Shown here: positions 17,498 to 24,862 of the stretch, in pieces
Position numbering within the stretch: the first letter of the stretch is position 1
Layout: each line of letters starts with the position of its first letter
NCBI GenBank assembly: GCA_964480695.1
Contig: CAYZPO010000005.1
Span: forward strand, 1-27,605
Direction of reading: 5' to 3'
DNA: 27,605 bases
Origin: CAZDDW01 sp964480695
GTDB lineage: Bacteria > Patescibacteriota > Patescibacteriia > UBA9934 > CAZDDW01
Notes under the pieces: generated by a model
Told to the model about the DNA's origin: nothing
Database searches by the model: none
What the model saw: the letters and a program-made list of their open reading frames with translations, nothing else
Position numbers and translations under genes: made by a program

Positions 17498-19261
17498 TTA
17501 GGGGCCGCAGCCCGGATCGATCAAGCCGTCGCAGTCGTTGTCGATTCCGTCGCAGATGTCTTCGACACCAGGGTGGACTGCAGGGTCGTTGTCGTCGCAG
17601 TCTCCACAGATGTTGAAACCATCGCCGTCAGCATCACCGAACTCGTTGGCTGGGACGTTGCCGTCACAGTCGTCATCTTCCTGGTTGCAGATCTCGATGG
17701 CTCCCGGGTACTGTTCCGGGTCGTTGTCATCGCAGTCGTTGTCGCATTCGGTATACCCGTCGCCATCGTCGTCAATCTCGTCAGAACCGAGGTTGCCGTC
17801 ACAGTCAGTATCCACCCCATCGCAACCCTCGGCTGCACCAGGGTAGATACTGGGATCGGTCGGTTCGCAGTCGGCGCAGTTGACGTAACCGTCAAGGTCG
17901 GAGTCTGTGGTCTCGTCCGGCAGGATGATCCCGTCGCAGTCATTGTCGATTCCGTCGCAGATTTCGACCGCGTACAGATAGGTGTAGTCGTAGGTGTCAT
18001 CGCAGTCGCCTTCGCACTCGGTCATACCATCGTCATCGTTGTCGATTTCGTTCTCGTCATCGACGTTGTCGCAGTCGTTGTCAATGACGTAGTCACAGGT
18101 ATGAGGGGCGCCGGGGTAGACGTCAGCGTTGTTGGGATTGCAGTCGCCCTGACAACTGGAGTATCCGTCTCCGTCGTAGTCGAAGTCTTCGTCGATACCG
18201 CCGTCACAGTCGTTGTCGAAGCAGTCGTTCGCCTCGGTGTTACCTGGGAAATTGTTGGCGTTGGTGTCGTCGCAGTCGTCGTCCAGAGAACCGGCAATGC
18301 CATCAGGACCACAGATGGAGACTCCGTCACCATCAGCGTCCTCCGGGGTGAAGTAGTCGTTGTTGTCGTCACAGTCGTCATCGACCGTTCCGGCCACTCC
18401 ATCTGCTCCACAGGTGGTGTAGCCATCCAGGTCAATGTCGTCCAGGTTGTACCAGTCGTCCGTGTCGTCGCAGTCGCCCTCGCACTCCATCCAGTCGTCC
18501 AGATCCTGATCGAGCTCATCTACAGGAACGATCCCGTCGCAGTCGTTGTCCTCTCCGTCGCACAGCTCCTCGGCTCCGGGGTAGGTCAGGTCATTGCTAT
18601 CGTCGCAATCACCGTCACACGGGGACAGGCCGTCACCGTCCTGGTCGACTTCGTCGTTGGCTACGCCATCACAGTCGTTGTCCAGACCGTCGCACAGTTC
18701 CGGAGCTCCATCGTAGATGGTGTTATCCGCGTCGTCGCAGTCGCCTTCACAGACCATTTGACCGTCACCATCATCGTCGGCTTCGTTCGCGGGCAAGGAG
18801 TAGTCACAGTCATTGTCGGCCCCGTCGCAGATCTCCGGGTTGCCTGGGAATCGCGCTGGATCGTTGTCGTCGCAGTCCTCACCTTCCGGAGAGCCGTCAC
18901 CGTCCGCGTCGACCACTGACGTGGTGTCGTCATCGTCATCTGCGGAATCGTCGTCAGACGAGTCATCATCATCGGTCGGTGTGGTGTCGTCGTCTCCCGG
19001 AGTCGTGTCATCATCATCGGTCGGTGTGGTGTCGTCGTCTCCCGGAGTCGTGTCATCGTCATCCGAGGTGAAGTCGTCATCATCATCGACCGTGTCGTCG
19101 TCCATGGACACTGCTTCAAGCAGTAGACAGTAGCAGGTCCCAGGCTGAACTTCACCAGGAACCTCGCGTTCTGCAGAGGCATCCGCGACCATCGAACCCG
19201 ACAGCCACAACGCCCCCAGCAGGGCAGCACACAAAATTGTCAAAAGAGCGGTGCGGGTCAT
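17498..19261 (-). CDS. secreted MopE-like putative metal-binding Cys/Asp repeat protein
   Basis: A signal peptide (about 1-28, ending ...VADASA) precedes an acidic linker with DDDTTPGDDDTTPTDDDD units and then eleven repeats of the type GDCDD.......PGA.EICDG.DNDCDG up to the C-terminus (IDPGCGP). These match the MopE-type copper-binding/thrombospondin-3-like repeat family, whose Asp-rich loops are expected to bind Ca2+ or other metals, with paired cysteines probably forming disulfides. The start at 19261 is chosen because AAGGAG ends 6 nt before that ATG; the in-frame ATG at 19267 directly abuts it. The gene is clearly richer in G+C than the flanking genes and shares a linker repeat with the lipoprotein gene at 22000-23115. 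Such proteins are common in Myxococcota and other deltaproteobacterial groups, so transfer from there is likely but inferred. Confidence 0.8.
   Translation of the reverse strand: MTRTALLTILCAALLGALWLSGSMVADASAEREVPGEVQPGTCYCLLLEAVSMDDDTVDDDDDFTSDDDDTTPGDDDTTPTDDDDTTPGDDDTTPTDDDDSSDDDSADDDDDTTSVVDADGDGSPEGEDCDDNDPARFPGNPEICDGADNDCDYSLPANEADDDGDGQMVCEGDCDDADNTIYDGAPELCDGLDNDCDGVANDEVDQDGDGLSPCDGDCDDSNDLTYPGAEELCDGEDNDCDGIVPVDELDQDLDDWMECEGDCDDTDDWYNLDDIDLDGYTTCGADGVAGTVDDDCDDNNDYFTPEDADGDGVSICGPDGIAGSLDDDCDDTNANNFPGNTEANDCFDNDCDGGIDEDFDYDGDGYSSCQGDCNPNNADVYPGAPHTCDYVIDNDCDNVDDENEIDNDDDGMTECEGDCDDTYDYTYLYAVEICDGIDNDCDGIILPDETTDSDLDGYVNCADCEPTDPSIYPGAAEGCDGVDTDCDGNLGSDEIDDDGDGYTECDNDCDDNDPEQYPGAIEICNQEDDDCDGNVPANEFGDADGDGFNICGDCDDNDPAVHPGVEDICDGIDNDCDGLIDPGCGP
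18963..19052 (-). repeat. 45-bp tandem repeat encoding the acidic TTPxDDD linker
   Basis: Two identical 45-bp units lie at 18963-19007 and 19008-19052, with degenerate continuation on both sides. Each encodes 15 residues of the linker. A third, slightly diverged copy (three differences) lies at 22931-22975 in another gene. Confidence 0.8.
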
Positions 19262-19338
19262 GGCCATCTCCTTCCGTGTTTATTTTCCATTTCCCTGTTC
19301 TACCTTTATCCTACTACGGATACTGTGGAAAACACAAC

Positions 19339-19367
19339 TTTTTATTATATTTTGGCTAATTTGTCAA
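19339..19367 (-). promoter_or_regulatory. candidate promoter of the MopE-like gene
   Basis: The minus strand has a perfect TTGACA (19367-19362) and, 17 bp on, TAAAAA (19344-19339). A perfect TATAAT lies at 19349-19344, but only 12 bp from the -35. The leader to the chosen ATG would be about 70 nt. The -35 is convincing; the exact -10 is not. Confidence 0.5.
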
Positions 19368-19383
19368 CCCTACCTGAGGATAA

Positions 19384-19418
19384 CTTAACTAGCCAAGTTA
19401 AGCTTGGTTAGCTATACT
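19384..19418 (+). promoter_or_regulatory. -10 box with overlapping inverted repeats before the O-antigen-ligase-like gene
   Basis: TATACT (19413-19418) is a good -10 with no recognisable -35. The -35 region is occupied by inverted repeats: CTTAACT (19384-19390) with AGTTAAG (19396-19402), and the overlapping CTAGCCAAG / CTTGGTTAG pair. This fits a regulator-dependent promoter. The predicted leader to ATG 19463 is about 38 nt. Confidence 0.4.
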
Positions 19419-19462
19419 ATCGATGTTTAAAAATAACTAAAAATTAACCTAAATTTACCTGT

Positions 19463-21931
19463 ATGGACACACAGTCCTCTGGCGCGCGAGTCGCCGCCTC
19501 CAGGTCTCGAAGGCTGAGCCAGTCTTTAGGGACCCCTAAGGTATATGAAGGGATCACAAGATGGTGCATGTACCTCTTATTCCTTCTTACCCCGCTCTTT
19601 TTCCTGCCTTGGAACCTCGACATCCTTGAGGTGAACAAGCAGACCCTGCTGGTCATTTTGACCTTTGTTGCCGCTTTAAGCTGGCTTGGAGGGATGATTA
19701 CAAGCAAGCGCTTTAGTTTCCGCCGTGGATGGTTGAACCTGTTGCCGTTTGTTTTTTTGGTTACCGTTCTGGTTTCAACCGTCCTGTCTTTAGGAGGGTT
19801 TATCAGTTGGGTCGGTGAAGCTACTCAGGAGTACATGTCATTTTTGACTACTGCTTCTTTGGTCGTCCTCTTCTATATAATAGTAAACACCTGTGCTGAG
19901 GCTAAGATGTTGCGCAATGTTTTGTTTGCTTTCCTGGTCGGAGCAGCTTTGACTGTTTTGGTTGGTTTCTGTTCCGTTTTAGGATTACAGATCGTGCCGT
20001 TCGGTTTTGCTGATACCAAGAGTTTTAATACTGTAGGGACCATGAACGCCTTTGGTGTTTTCTTGATCTTTGCCACAATTTTCGGTAACGCCATTTGGTT
20101 AGTGGCCAGAAAGGCCAGCGACGGAATTATTCATGCTGGTTGGAAAGGAATGTTAAGCAAGATCTTGATCCTATTCATTTCTTTAGCTGCAGTGATTGTT
20201 CTAGCTGGAATTGATTATTGGGTTCTATGGGTTATTATGCTTTTTGGTTTGGTTGTTTTGTTTGCCTTTCCGTTGTTGCGGGCACAGGAATTTCCAAGCG
20301 GTACTCGTTTTGTGATTCCTATGGTGTTGTTAGTAGTTTCTTTGTTACTACTTTTCTTGAACACTCCGTTACGCCTAGATCTTCCAGCTGAAGTAACTCC
20401 AAGTTTCAAAGCCAGTTGGAATGTCACTACCCAGACCCTGTCTGACACGTCCGCTTTGTTCGGATCTGGTCCAGGAACGTTCATTTATGATTACGCTAAG
20501 TACCATTCAGGAGATGTAAACAATAGTATTTTCTGGAACACTCGCTTTGATCGTTCGAACAGTCACTTCCTGACTATGCTAACCACTTTGGGAGTACTCG
20601 GAGCCTTAGTTTGGGTAGTGTTTGTGGTTATGTTGGCAGTTAAGATCCTGTCTCGATTAGTGCGCGAGCGCGAACACACGGAATGGAAGATGAGCTTTAT
20701 CCTGTTCGCCCCATGGGCTGCCCTAGTCTTAGCTTCCTTCCTGTATTCATCGAACTTCACTCTAACTTTCTTGTTCTTTGTTTTTGGTGCTTTGTTGGGC
20801 ACTCATGCCATGCGCAAAGTTAAAGAAGCTACAGTTTCTGAGTCACCACGACTGGGACTACTCTTCTCTTTCTTGTTCGTCTTAGTGGCTGTGGCTGTGG
20901 TTACGGTATTGTTTGTTACTGGTCAGCGCTATGCTGGTGAAGTTGCTTTTGCCAAGGCCGTGAAGCTTGATCGTTCCGGAGGTGAAGTATCCGAGATTAT
21001 TCAGAAGTTGGACAAAGCCGCGACTCTTAATCGTTATAATGATATTTATTATCGTAACTTAGGTCAGGCCTTGTTGCTTCAGGTGAGTGAAGAGTTGAAT
21101 TCTGGTGAAGAAATGACTGCTGAGCAGGCCAACTTGATTCGTGCTTTGACAGCAGCCAGTATTAACGCGGCTAAGATGAGTACTGATCTTGGTGGTAATA
21201 ACGTTCTGAACTGGCGTATTCGTGGATCAATCTATCGTGAAGTAATCGGTCTGATTGGCGGAGCTGATGCTTTTGCTGTGGCTTCGTTTGAACGGGCCAT
21301 TGAACTTGAACCACTTAATCCACTGAACTACACTGAGCTTGCTCAAGTTCATCTAGTCATCGCTGAGATCGCTCGACAGCTGCTTGATTCTACTGATGAA
21401 GAGACCGCAGTGGCTGCTCAGGCAACGCTTGATAATAGTCTAGCTTCAGCTGAAGAGGCTTTGAATCAGGCTATTACTTTGAAGGGTGATTATGCCCCAG
21501 CTCATTATCAGTTGGCTGTGGTTTATGAACGCCAAGGACGACTGGACGATGCTGTAGCTAAGATGGAAAGTGTGGCCCAGTTTAATCCGCTTGATGTTGG
21601 TGTGTCTTTCCAGCTTGGTTTGCTCTACATTCGTCAAGGTGATTATGATGCCGCTGAAGCCCAGTTTGAGCGCACAGTTAGTCTGTCGCCAAACTACTCT
21701 AATGCCATGTGGTACTTAGCTGCCATTTATGAGCTCAACGGTGATATTGAAGCAGCGATTGAACAGGTTCAGAAGGTATATGATTTGAATCCAGAGAATG
21801 ATGCTGTTAAAGAACGTTTAGAGCGTTTGCTTGGTGGTGAAGTTGTAGAAGAAATTCCGGAGCCGGTTGAAGAAGGTGAAGGTTCAGCTACTGACGTTTC
21901 TGAAGGTGAGGTGGTTGAAGAGATAGAATAA
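19463..21931 (+). CDS. O-antigen ligase-like polytopic membrane protein with C-terminal TPRs
   Basis: The 822-residue product has about ten to twelve hydrophobic helices (about 33-490) and a periplasmic-type loop before FDRSNSHFLTMLTTLGVLG (about 360-378). That motif corresponds to the R.HN..L....E.G..G signature of the Wzy_C/WaaL/PglL family, which transfers lipid-linked glycans. The C-terminal half (about 505-786) is alpha-helical with at least three clear TPRs (Y..A...Y...G....A, then NP repeats) and ends in an acidic tail. The fusion of ligase-like membrane part and TPRs recurs in Patescibacteria. In such cells it could glycosylate surface proteins or link surface polysaccharide; the acceptor is unknown. 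No Shine-Dalgarno precedes the ATG. Its composition matches the surface operon and not the two flanking minus-strand genes. Confidence 0.75.
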   Translation: MDTQSSGARVAASRSRRLSQSLGTPKVYEGITRWCMYLLFLLTPLFFLPWNLDILEVNKQTLLVILTFVAALSWLGGMITSKRFSFRRGWLNLLPFVFLVTVLVSTVLSLGGFISWVGEATQEYMSFLTTASLVVLFYIIVNTCAEAKMLRNVLFAFLVGAALTVLVGFCSVLGLQIVPFGFADTKSFNTVGTMNAFGVFLIFATIFGNAIWLVARKASDGIIHAGWKGMLSKILILFISLAAVIVLAGIDYWVLWVIMLFGLVVLFAFPLLRAQEFPSGTRFVIPMVLLVVSLLLLFLNTPLRLDLPAEVTPSFKASWNVTTQTLSDTSALFGSGPGTFIYDYAKYHSGDVNNSIFWNTRFDRSNSHFLTMLTTLGVLGALVWVVFVVMLAVKILSRLVREREHTEWKMSFILFAPWAALVLASFLYSSNFTLTFLFFVFGALLGTHAMRKVKEATVSESPRLGLLFSFLFVLVAVAVVTVLFVTGQRYAGEVAFAKAVKLDRSGGEVSEIIQKLDKAATLNRYNDIYYRNLGQALLLQVSEELNSGEEMTAEQANLIRALTAASINAAKMSTDLGGNNVLNWRIRGSIYREVIGLIGGADAFAVASFERAIELEPLNPLNYTELAQVHLVIAEIARQLLDSTDEETAVAAQATLDNSLASAEEALNQAITLKGDYAPAHYQLAVVYERQGRLDDAVAKMESVAQFNPLDVGVSFQLGLLYIRQGDYDAAEAQFERTVSLSPNYSNAMWYLAAIYELNGDIEAAIEQVQKVYDLNPENDAVKERLERLLGGEVVEEIPEPVEEGEGSATDVSEGEVVEEIE

Positions 21932-21954
21932 AGTTAAGAAGAATAAAAAGATGA

Positions 21955-21981
21955 GGGCGAGGTCTGAGGACCTCGCCCTTT
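21955..21981. terminator. bidirectional terminator between convergent genes
   Basis: GGGCGAGGTC (21955-21964) and GACCTCGCCC (21969-21978) form a perfect 10-bp stem with a TGAG loop. On the plus strand only TTT follows; on the minus strand CTTTTT follows a few bases later. It can serve the convergent ends at 21931 and 22000. Confidence 0.75.
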
Positions 21982-21999
21982 CGAGTCGCGCCGGCTAGA

Positions 22000-23115
22000 C
22001 TAGCGGCACTGAAGTGCTTCCGAGTGTCGGAGATGGAAGTGTGGTTCGGCCGATCTAGAAGGCGGAGGAACCGGAATCTGGTCGAACCAGCCCAGTGCCT
22101 CGAGTAGGATGTCGCGACAGAAATCTGGTTCGGCCGCGCAGCCGTCGATAATCTCTCGATACACTGTCTCTTGTTCAAGAGTTGGCGGATCGTTTATGTC
22201 AACACACAGGCGCAAGGCATCATCAGCGAACTCAACGTCCCAGTTACCGTAGGTGAAGGGGTCGCAGGGGCAGACAGCATGACAGTGGATACTGCTGACG
22301 TAGCAGCCGTAAAAAGCCTCGCCACAGCGATCATTGACCCCACCGACAACAACCAGCCACCCTTCTTCGATCCGGGCCTCTTCGTCCTCCTGAGGACCGA
22401 CGCAGTGCCAGTCGTGGTCCTCGGCCCAGGTGTTGTAATTGTTCGCGGTCTGTTCGTCAACTTCAGCCCAGTACGCCCGCTGGGTCACGTCGCGTAGACC
22501 TAGAGCTGAGACACAGCTGTCCAGTTCACCGACCGGGTGTTCTGGGCTCAGGCTGCTGTCACAGGCACTGGCGTCGTAGTTGTTCGAGTAGCCATAGGGC
22601 GGATGATTGGGCAATGACGCAGCAGCACGAAATTCGGCTGCGGTACATAGTCGGCGACCGGTCAGTTCGTAGATGGACTGATGGATGAAATCGATCATGC
22701 GGTAGGTGAAAGCCGTGTCCGCCACATAATGTTGACCGATCCATTCCCCACCACAACCCGGGAAAGGGCACTTTTCAGCGCAGGTGAGTCCGTCCAGGGT
22801 GAACTCCCCTTCCGGATTGAGCTGAGGAGTGTAGCTCGGATTGTCAATGTCGTTCGCGGGGAAGACGTAGGTTCCGGCCGGGAGGTGAATCTCTTCGTCC
22901 GGGTTAGGACATGAATTCAGATTGGCTGAATCATCATCGTCGGTCGGCGTGGTGTCATCGTCTCCCGGAGTCGTGTCGTCGTCATCGCTCAACGTGGTAT
23001 CATCATCGTCAGCCTGATCGTTATCACTCACACCGAATCCGTTGTCACTAGGCTGGCAGCCCAGGACAAACAGCCCACTCAGGGCCCAAACTACCAAATA
23101 TTTATGAAGGTCCAT
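22000..23115 (-). CDS. lipoprotein with SUMF1/FGE-like (C-type-lectin-like) domain
   Basis: The 371-residue product starts with a lipoprotein signal whose lipobox is VLGC (Cys20). Next comes an acidic linker (about 24-63) with TTPGDDDTTPTDDDD, then a Cys-rich domain (about 67-330). The sequence around GRRLCTAAEFRAAA matches the GKRLPTEAEWE signature of the formylglycine-generating-enzyme/SUMF1-type fold, and the opening LPAGTYVF also resembles that family. About 20 cysteines suggest disulfides outside the cytoplasm. Catalytic cysteines cannot be assigned, so treat it as a fold match only. A GGAG sits 10 nt before the ATG. The gene is GC-rich, like the MopE-like gene, and shares the 45-bp linker module with it, so both probably came from the same donor. 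The C-terminal stretch after about 335 is not recognisable. Confidence 0.65.
   Translation of the reverse strand: MDLHKYLVVWALSGLFVLGCQPSDNGFGVSDNDQADDDDTTLSDDDDTTPGDDDTTPTDDDDSANLNSCPNPDEEIHLPAGTYVFPANDIDNPSYTPQLNPEGEFTLDGLTCAEKCPFPGCGGEWIGQHYVADTAFTYRMIDFIHQSIYELTGRRLCTAAEFRAAASLPNHPPYGYSNNYDASACDSSLSPEHPVGELDSCVSALGLRDVTQRAYWAEVDEQTANNYNTWAEDHDWHCVGPQEDEEARIEEGWLVVVGGVNDRCGEAFYGCYVSSIHCHAVCPCDPFTYGNWDVEFADDALRLCVDINDPPTLEQETVYREIIDGCAAEPDFCRDILLEALGWFDQIPVPPPSRSAEPHFHLRHSEALQCR
22931..22975 (-). repeat. third copy of the 45-bp linker repeat
   Basis: This copy matches the units at 18963-19052 at 42 of 45 positions and encodes the same type of acidic TTP/DDD linker, here just after the lipobox region of the lipoprotein. 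Confidence 0.75.
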
Positions 23116-23174
23116 GACTTCCAGTCTCCTTTCTGGTTATTTATTCAACCACGATTTTGCATCCTTGTCAACCA

Positions 23175-23200
23175 AAAAAGCCCCTTCAAAAAGAGACTTT
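23175..23200 (-). terminator. terminator of tRNA-Ala
   Basis: Minus strand: AAGTCTC (23200-23194) pairs with GGGGCTT (23185-23179), seven pairs with G-U pairs, followed by a T6 run at 23180-23175. It begins 3 bp after the CCA end. Confidence 0.55.
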
Positions 23201-23203
23201 TGT

Positions 23204-23278
23204 GGTGGACCCGAGGAGACTCGAACTCCTGACCCCTTGCATGCCATGCAAGTGCTCTACCAACTGAGCTACGGGCCC
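23204..23278 (-). tRNA. tRNA-Ala (anticodon GGC)
   Basis: The minus strand folds into a complete cloverleaf. The acceptor stem is GGGCCCG/CGGGTCC; the D arm contains GCTC...GAGC; the anticodon stem CTTGC/GCAAG encloses loop ATGGCAT with anticodon GGC; the T arm is AGGAG TTCGAGT CTCCT. Discriminator A and an encoded CCA follow. The third pair is G3-U70, the universal alanine identity element. It reads GCC and GCU codons. Confidence 0.95.
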
Positions 23279-23289
23279 TTGCGGGTCAA

Positions 23290-23318
23290 AGAATATCAAA
23301 AACAAAAGACAAGGTCAA
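23290..23318 (-). promoter_or_regulatory. tRNA-Ala promoter nested in the upstream terminator
   Basis: TTGACC (23318-23313) and TATTCT (23295-23290) are 17 bp apart. The predicted start is about 23283, some 5 nt before the tRNA. The -35 lies in the loop of the hairpin at 23301-23336. Confidence 0.55.
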
Positions 23319-23336
23319 GCAACCCTGTCTTTTGTT
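23301..23336 (-). terminator. terminator of the small membrane protein gene
   Basis: AACAAAAGACA (23301-23311) pairs with TGTCTTTTGTT (23326-23336), eleven perfect pairs extended by GG/CC across one mismatch. On the minus strand a T-rich stretch follows. It begins 9 bp after the stop of the gene at 23345. Confidence 0.65.
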
Positions 23337-23344
23337 AATTTTAT

Positions 23345-23731
23345 CTATGCAACAAAACCGAAATATCCAAGGACTAGTCCGAGGATCACAACTAGAACGC
23401 CCCACAAAACAAACAAATTATCGTTCTTGGTGAACATCTGGGCTAATCCCATCATAGCTTTTGGAGCCAAAAGCAAAAGAACGCCCTTAACTAAGGCGAT
23501 CCAAGCAAGAATGGTAATTAGGACTTCCCAACCACCAACCCAAAGGTTGTGGAAAAGGACCATGAATAGTCCTGCGACCAGGGCAACAGCTCCACCATAA
23601 AAGGCGAGCGAGTAGTTGGTCGTAAAGTCAGTCATTACCTTGCGATAATAAGCTCGATTGATGAGCATGCCTAGCCCCACAACCAAGTAGAGCAAGCCAA
23701 AAACTTTGGCTAAAACTAAAGATAAGGCCAT
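23345..23731 (-). CDS. small four-helix integral membrane protein
   Basis: The 128-residue product is almost wholly hydrophobic, with four predicted helices (about 5-24, 41-62, 67-88 and 105-126). Conserved-looking features are LFHNLWVGGWEVLITILAW and VKGVLLLLAP between helices 2 and 3. I recognise the general pattern of a small uncharacterised membrane-protein family but cannot name a function. AGGAGG (23738-23733) lies only 1 nt before the ATG, unusually close. It is transcribed divergently from ychF and ends at its own terminator ahead of tRNA-Ala. Confidence 0.75.
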   Translation of the reverse strand: MALSLVLAKVFGLLYLVVGLGMLINRAYYRKVMTDFTTNYSLAFYGGAVALVAGLFMVLFHNLWVGGWEVLITILAWIALVKGVLLLLAPKAMMGLAQMFTKNDNLFVLWGVLVVILGLVLGYFGFVA

Positions 23732-23751
23732 ACCTCCTATTATTTAAGTTA

Positions 23752-23757
23752 ATTATA
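23752..23757 (-). promoter_or_regulatory. -10 box of the small membrane protein gene
   Basis: A perfect TATAAT on the minus strand implies a start near 23745 and a leader of about 14 nt that just holds AGGAGG. No clear -35 is seen at 16-18 bp. Confidence 0.4.
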
Positions 23758-23762
23758 TTCTA

Positions 23763-23791
23763 TTTACAATATAGCATATTTTAAGTATCCT
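23763..23791 (+). promoter_or_regulatory. candidate ychF promoter
   Basis: TTTACA (23763-23768) and TATCCT (23786-23791) are 17 bp apart. Transcription would start near 23798, about 3 nt before ATG 23801, again nearly leaderless. Both boxes are imperfect. Confidence 0.35.
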
Positions 23792-23800
23792 ATGCGCATT

Positions 23801-24862
23801 ATGTTGCAAGTCGGAATAGTTGGCCTTCCCAACGTTGGAAAATCTACTTTGTTTAAAACGCTCACAAGAAAGGCAGTTGATTGTGAGAATTTTCCGTTTT
23901 GTACGATCGAGCCCAATGTGGGGGTGGTTGAGGTTCCTGATGAGCGAGTTGATCGTTTGGCTGAAATTTCTAAGTCAGAGAAGGTTATTCCAACCGCGAT
24001 TGAGTTTGTTGATATTGCTGGATTAGTACAAGGAGCTCATAAAGGTGAGGGGTTGGGGAATAAATTTTTGGCTAATATCCGAGAGGTGGACATGATCGCT
24101 CATGTAGCGCGTGACTTTTCTGATTCTAATGTGACTCATGTTGATGGTTCACTTGATCCTATGCGAGATGTTGAGATTATTGAAACTGAACTGGCTATGG
24201 CCGACCTGTCGACCGTGGAGAAACACATTGAACGTCTTCAGGGCAAAGCTAAAGGTGGAATGACCAAGGAACTAGAAATTGATATTGCGCTTTGTAAAAA
24301 ATTGTCCGAGGCTTTGGGTCAGGGGAAGTTGGTCAATCAGGTTGAGTTAGATGACAAGGAACGACCGATGATAAAGCACTTGAATCTTTTGACCAGCAAG
24401 CCAACGGTTGTGGTTCTAAACGTTGGAGAGGATGAAGTAAATAAAGAGATCGATCTTGATGGTCGGGCTGCGTTGCCGATTTCAGTCAAAGTAGAATCTG
24501 AATTAGTTGATCTTGAAGAAACAGAAAAGAAGGAGTTTATGGAATCGATCGGCTTGAAGCAATCAGGTCTGGATCGTTTAATCTCGAGTTGTTACGAACA
24601 GCTTGATCTAATCACTTTTCTAACCTCAGGCCCTAAAGAGACTCGAGCTTGGACTGTTCCAACTGGAACAAAAGCACCGGCTGCTGCCGGTGTGATTCAT
24701 ACTGATTTTGAAAAAGGTTTTATTCGAGTCGAAGTTACAGGCTATCAGGACTTTGTTGATTTGGGTGAGATTGGAGCTCGCGAGGCCGGTAAAATGCGAG
24801 TTGAAGGTAAAGACTATGTTATTCAAGATGGTGATGTCTGTTACTTTAGGGTGAATACTTAA
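23801..24862 (+). CDS. ychF: YchF/OLA1 family ribosome-associated ATPase
   Basis: The 353-residue product has P-loop GLPNVGKST (8-16), G3 motif DIAGLVQGA (about 71-79) and NVGE (about 207-210) in place of NKxD. NxxE is the family-specific change that makes YchF prefer ATP to GTP. A coiled-coil region (about 130-190) follows the first part of the G domain, and the C-terminal TGS domain (about 271-353) has the family hallmark AAGVIHTDFEKGFI. The length is normal. The family binds ribosomes and modulates translation and stress responses. ATG 23801 gives the usual MLxVGIVGLPN start; an upstream in-frame ATG at 23792 is less likely. No Shine-Dalgarno is present. The 3' end overlaps the convergent methyltransferase gene by 17 bp. 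Confidence 0.95.
   Translation: MLQVGIVGLPNVGKSTLFKTLTRKAVDCENFPFCTIEPNVGVVEVPDERVDRLAEISKSEKVIPTAIEFVDIAGLVQGAHKGEGLGNKFLANIREVDMIAHVARDFSDSNVTHVDGSLDPMRDVEIIETELAMADLSTVEKHIERLQGKAKGGMTKELEIDIALCKKLSEALGQGKLVNQVELDDKERPMIKHLNLLTSKPTVVVLNVGEDEVNKEIDLDGRAALPISVKVESELVDLEETEKKEFMESIGLKQSGLDRLISSCYEQLDLITFLTSGPKETRAWTVPTGTKAPAAAGVIHTDFEKGFIRVEVTGYQDFVDLGEIGAREAGKMRVEGKDYVIQDGDVCYFRVNT

Noticed and set aside
17453..18919. A 488-codon open frame on the plus strand opposite the MopE-like gene
   Set aside because: It is the mirror of Asp/Cys-rich codons (GAC/GTC), giving a Val-rich sequence with no domain or start signal. The minus-strand gene has a signal peptide, an SD site and clear repeats.
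18963..19052. CRISPR-like repeat array
   Set aside because: The 45-bp units are directly adjacent with no spacers and keep the reading frame of an acidic linker.
22194..22460. Minus-strand frame inside the lipoprotein gene
   Set aside because: It lies in a different frame from the lipoprotein, has no signal or motif, and is explained by high G+C content.
17400..23200. Assembly chimera joining two organisms
   Set aside because: The GC-rich genes alternate with a host-like gene at 19463-21931 and share host-like intergenic DNA and terminators. Two separate insertions fit better, though read mapping is needed to exclude misassembly.
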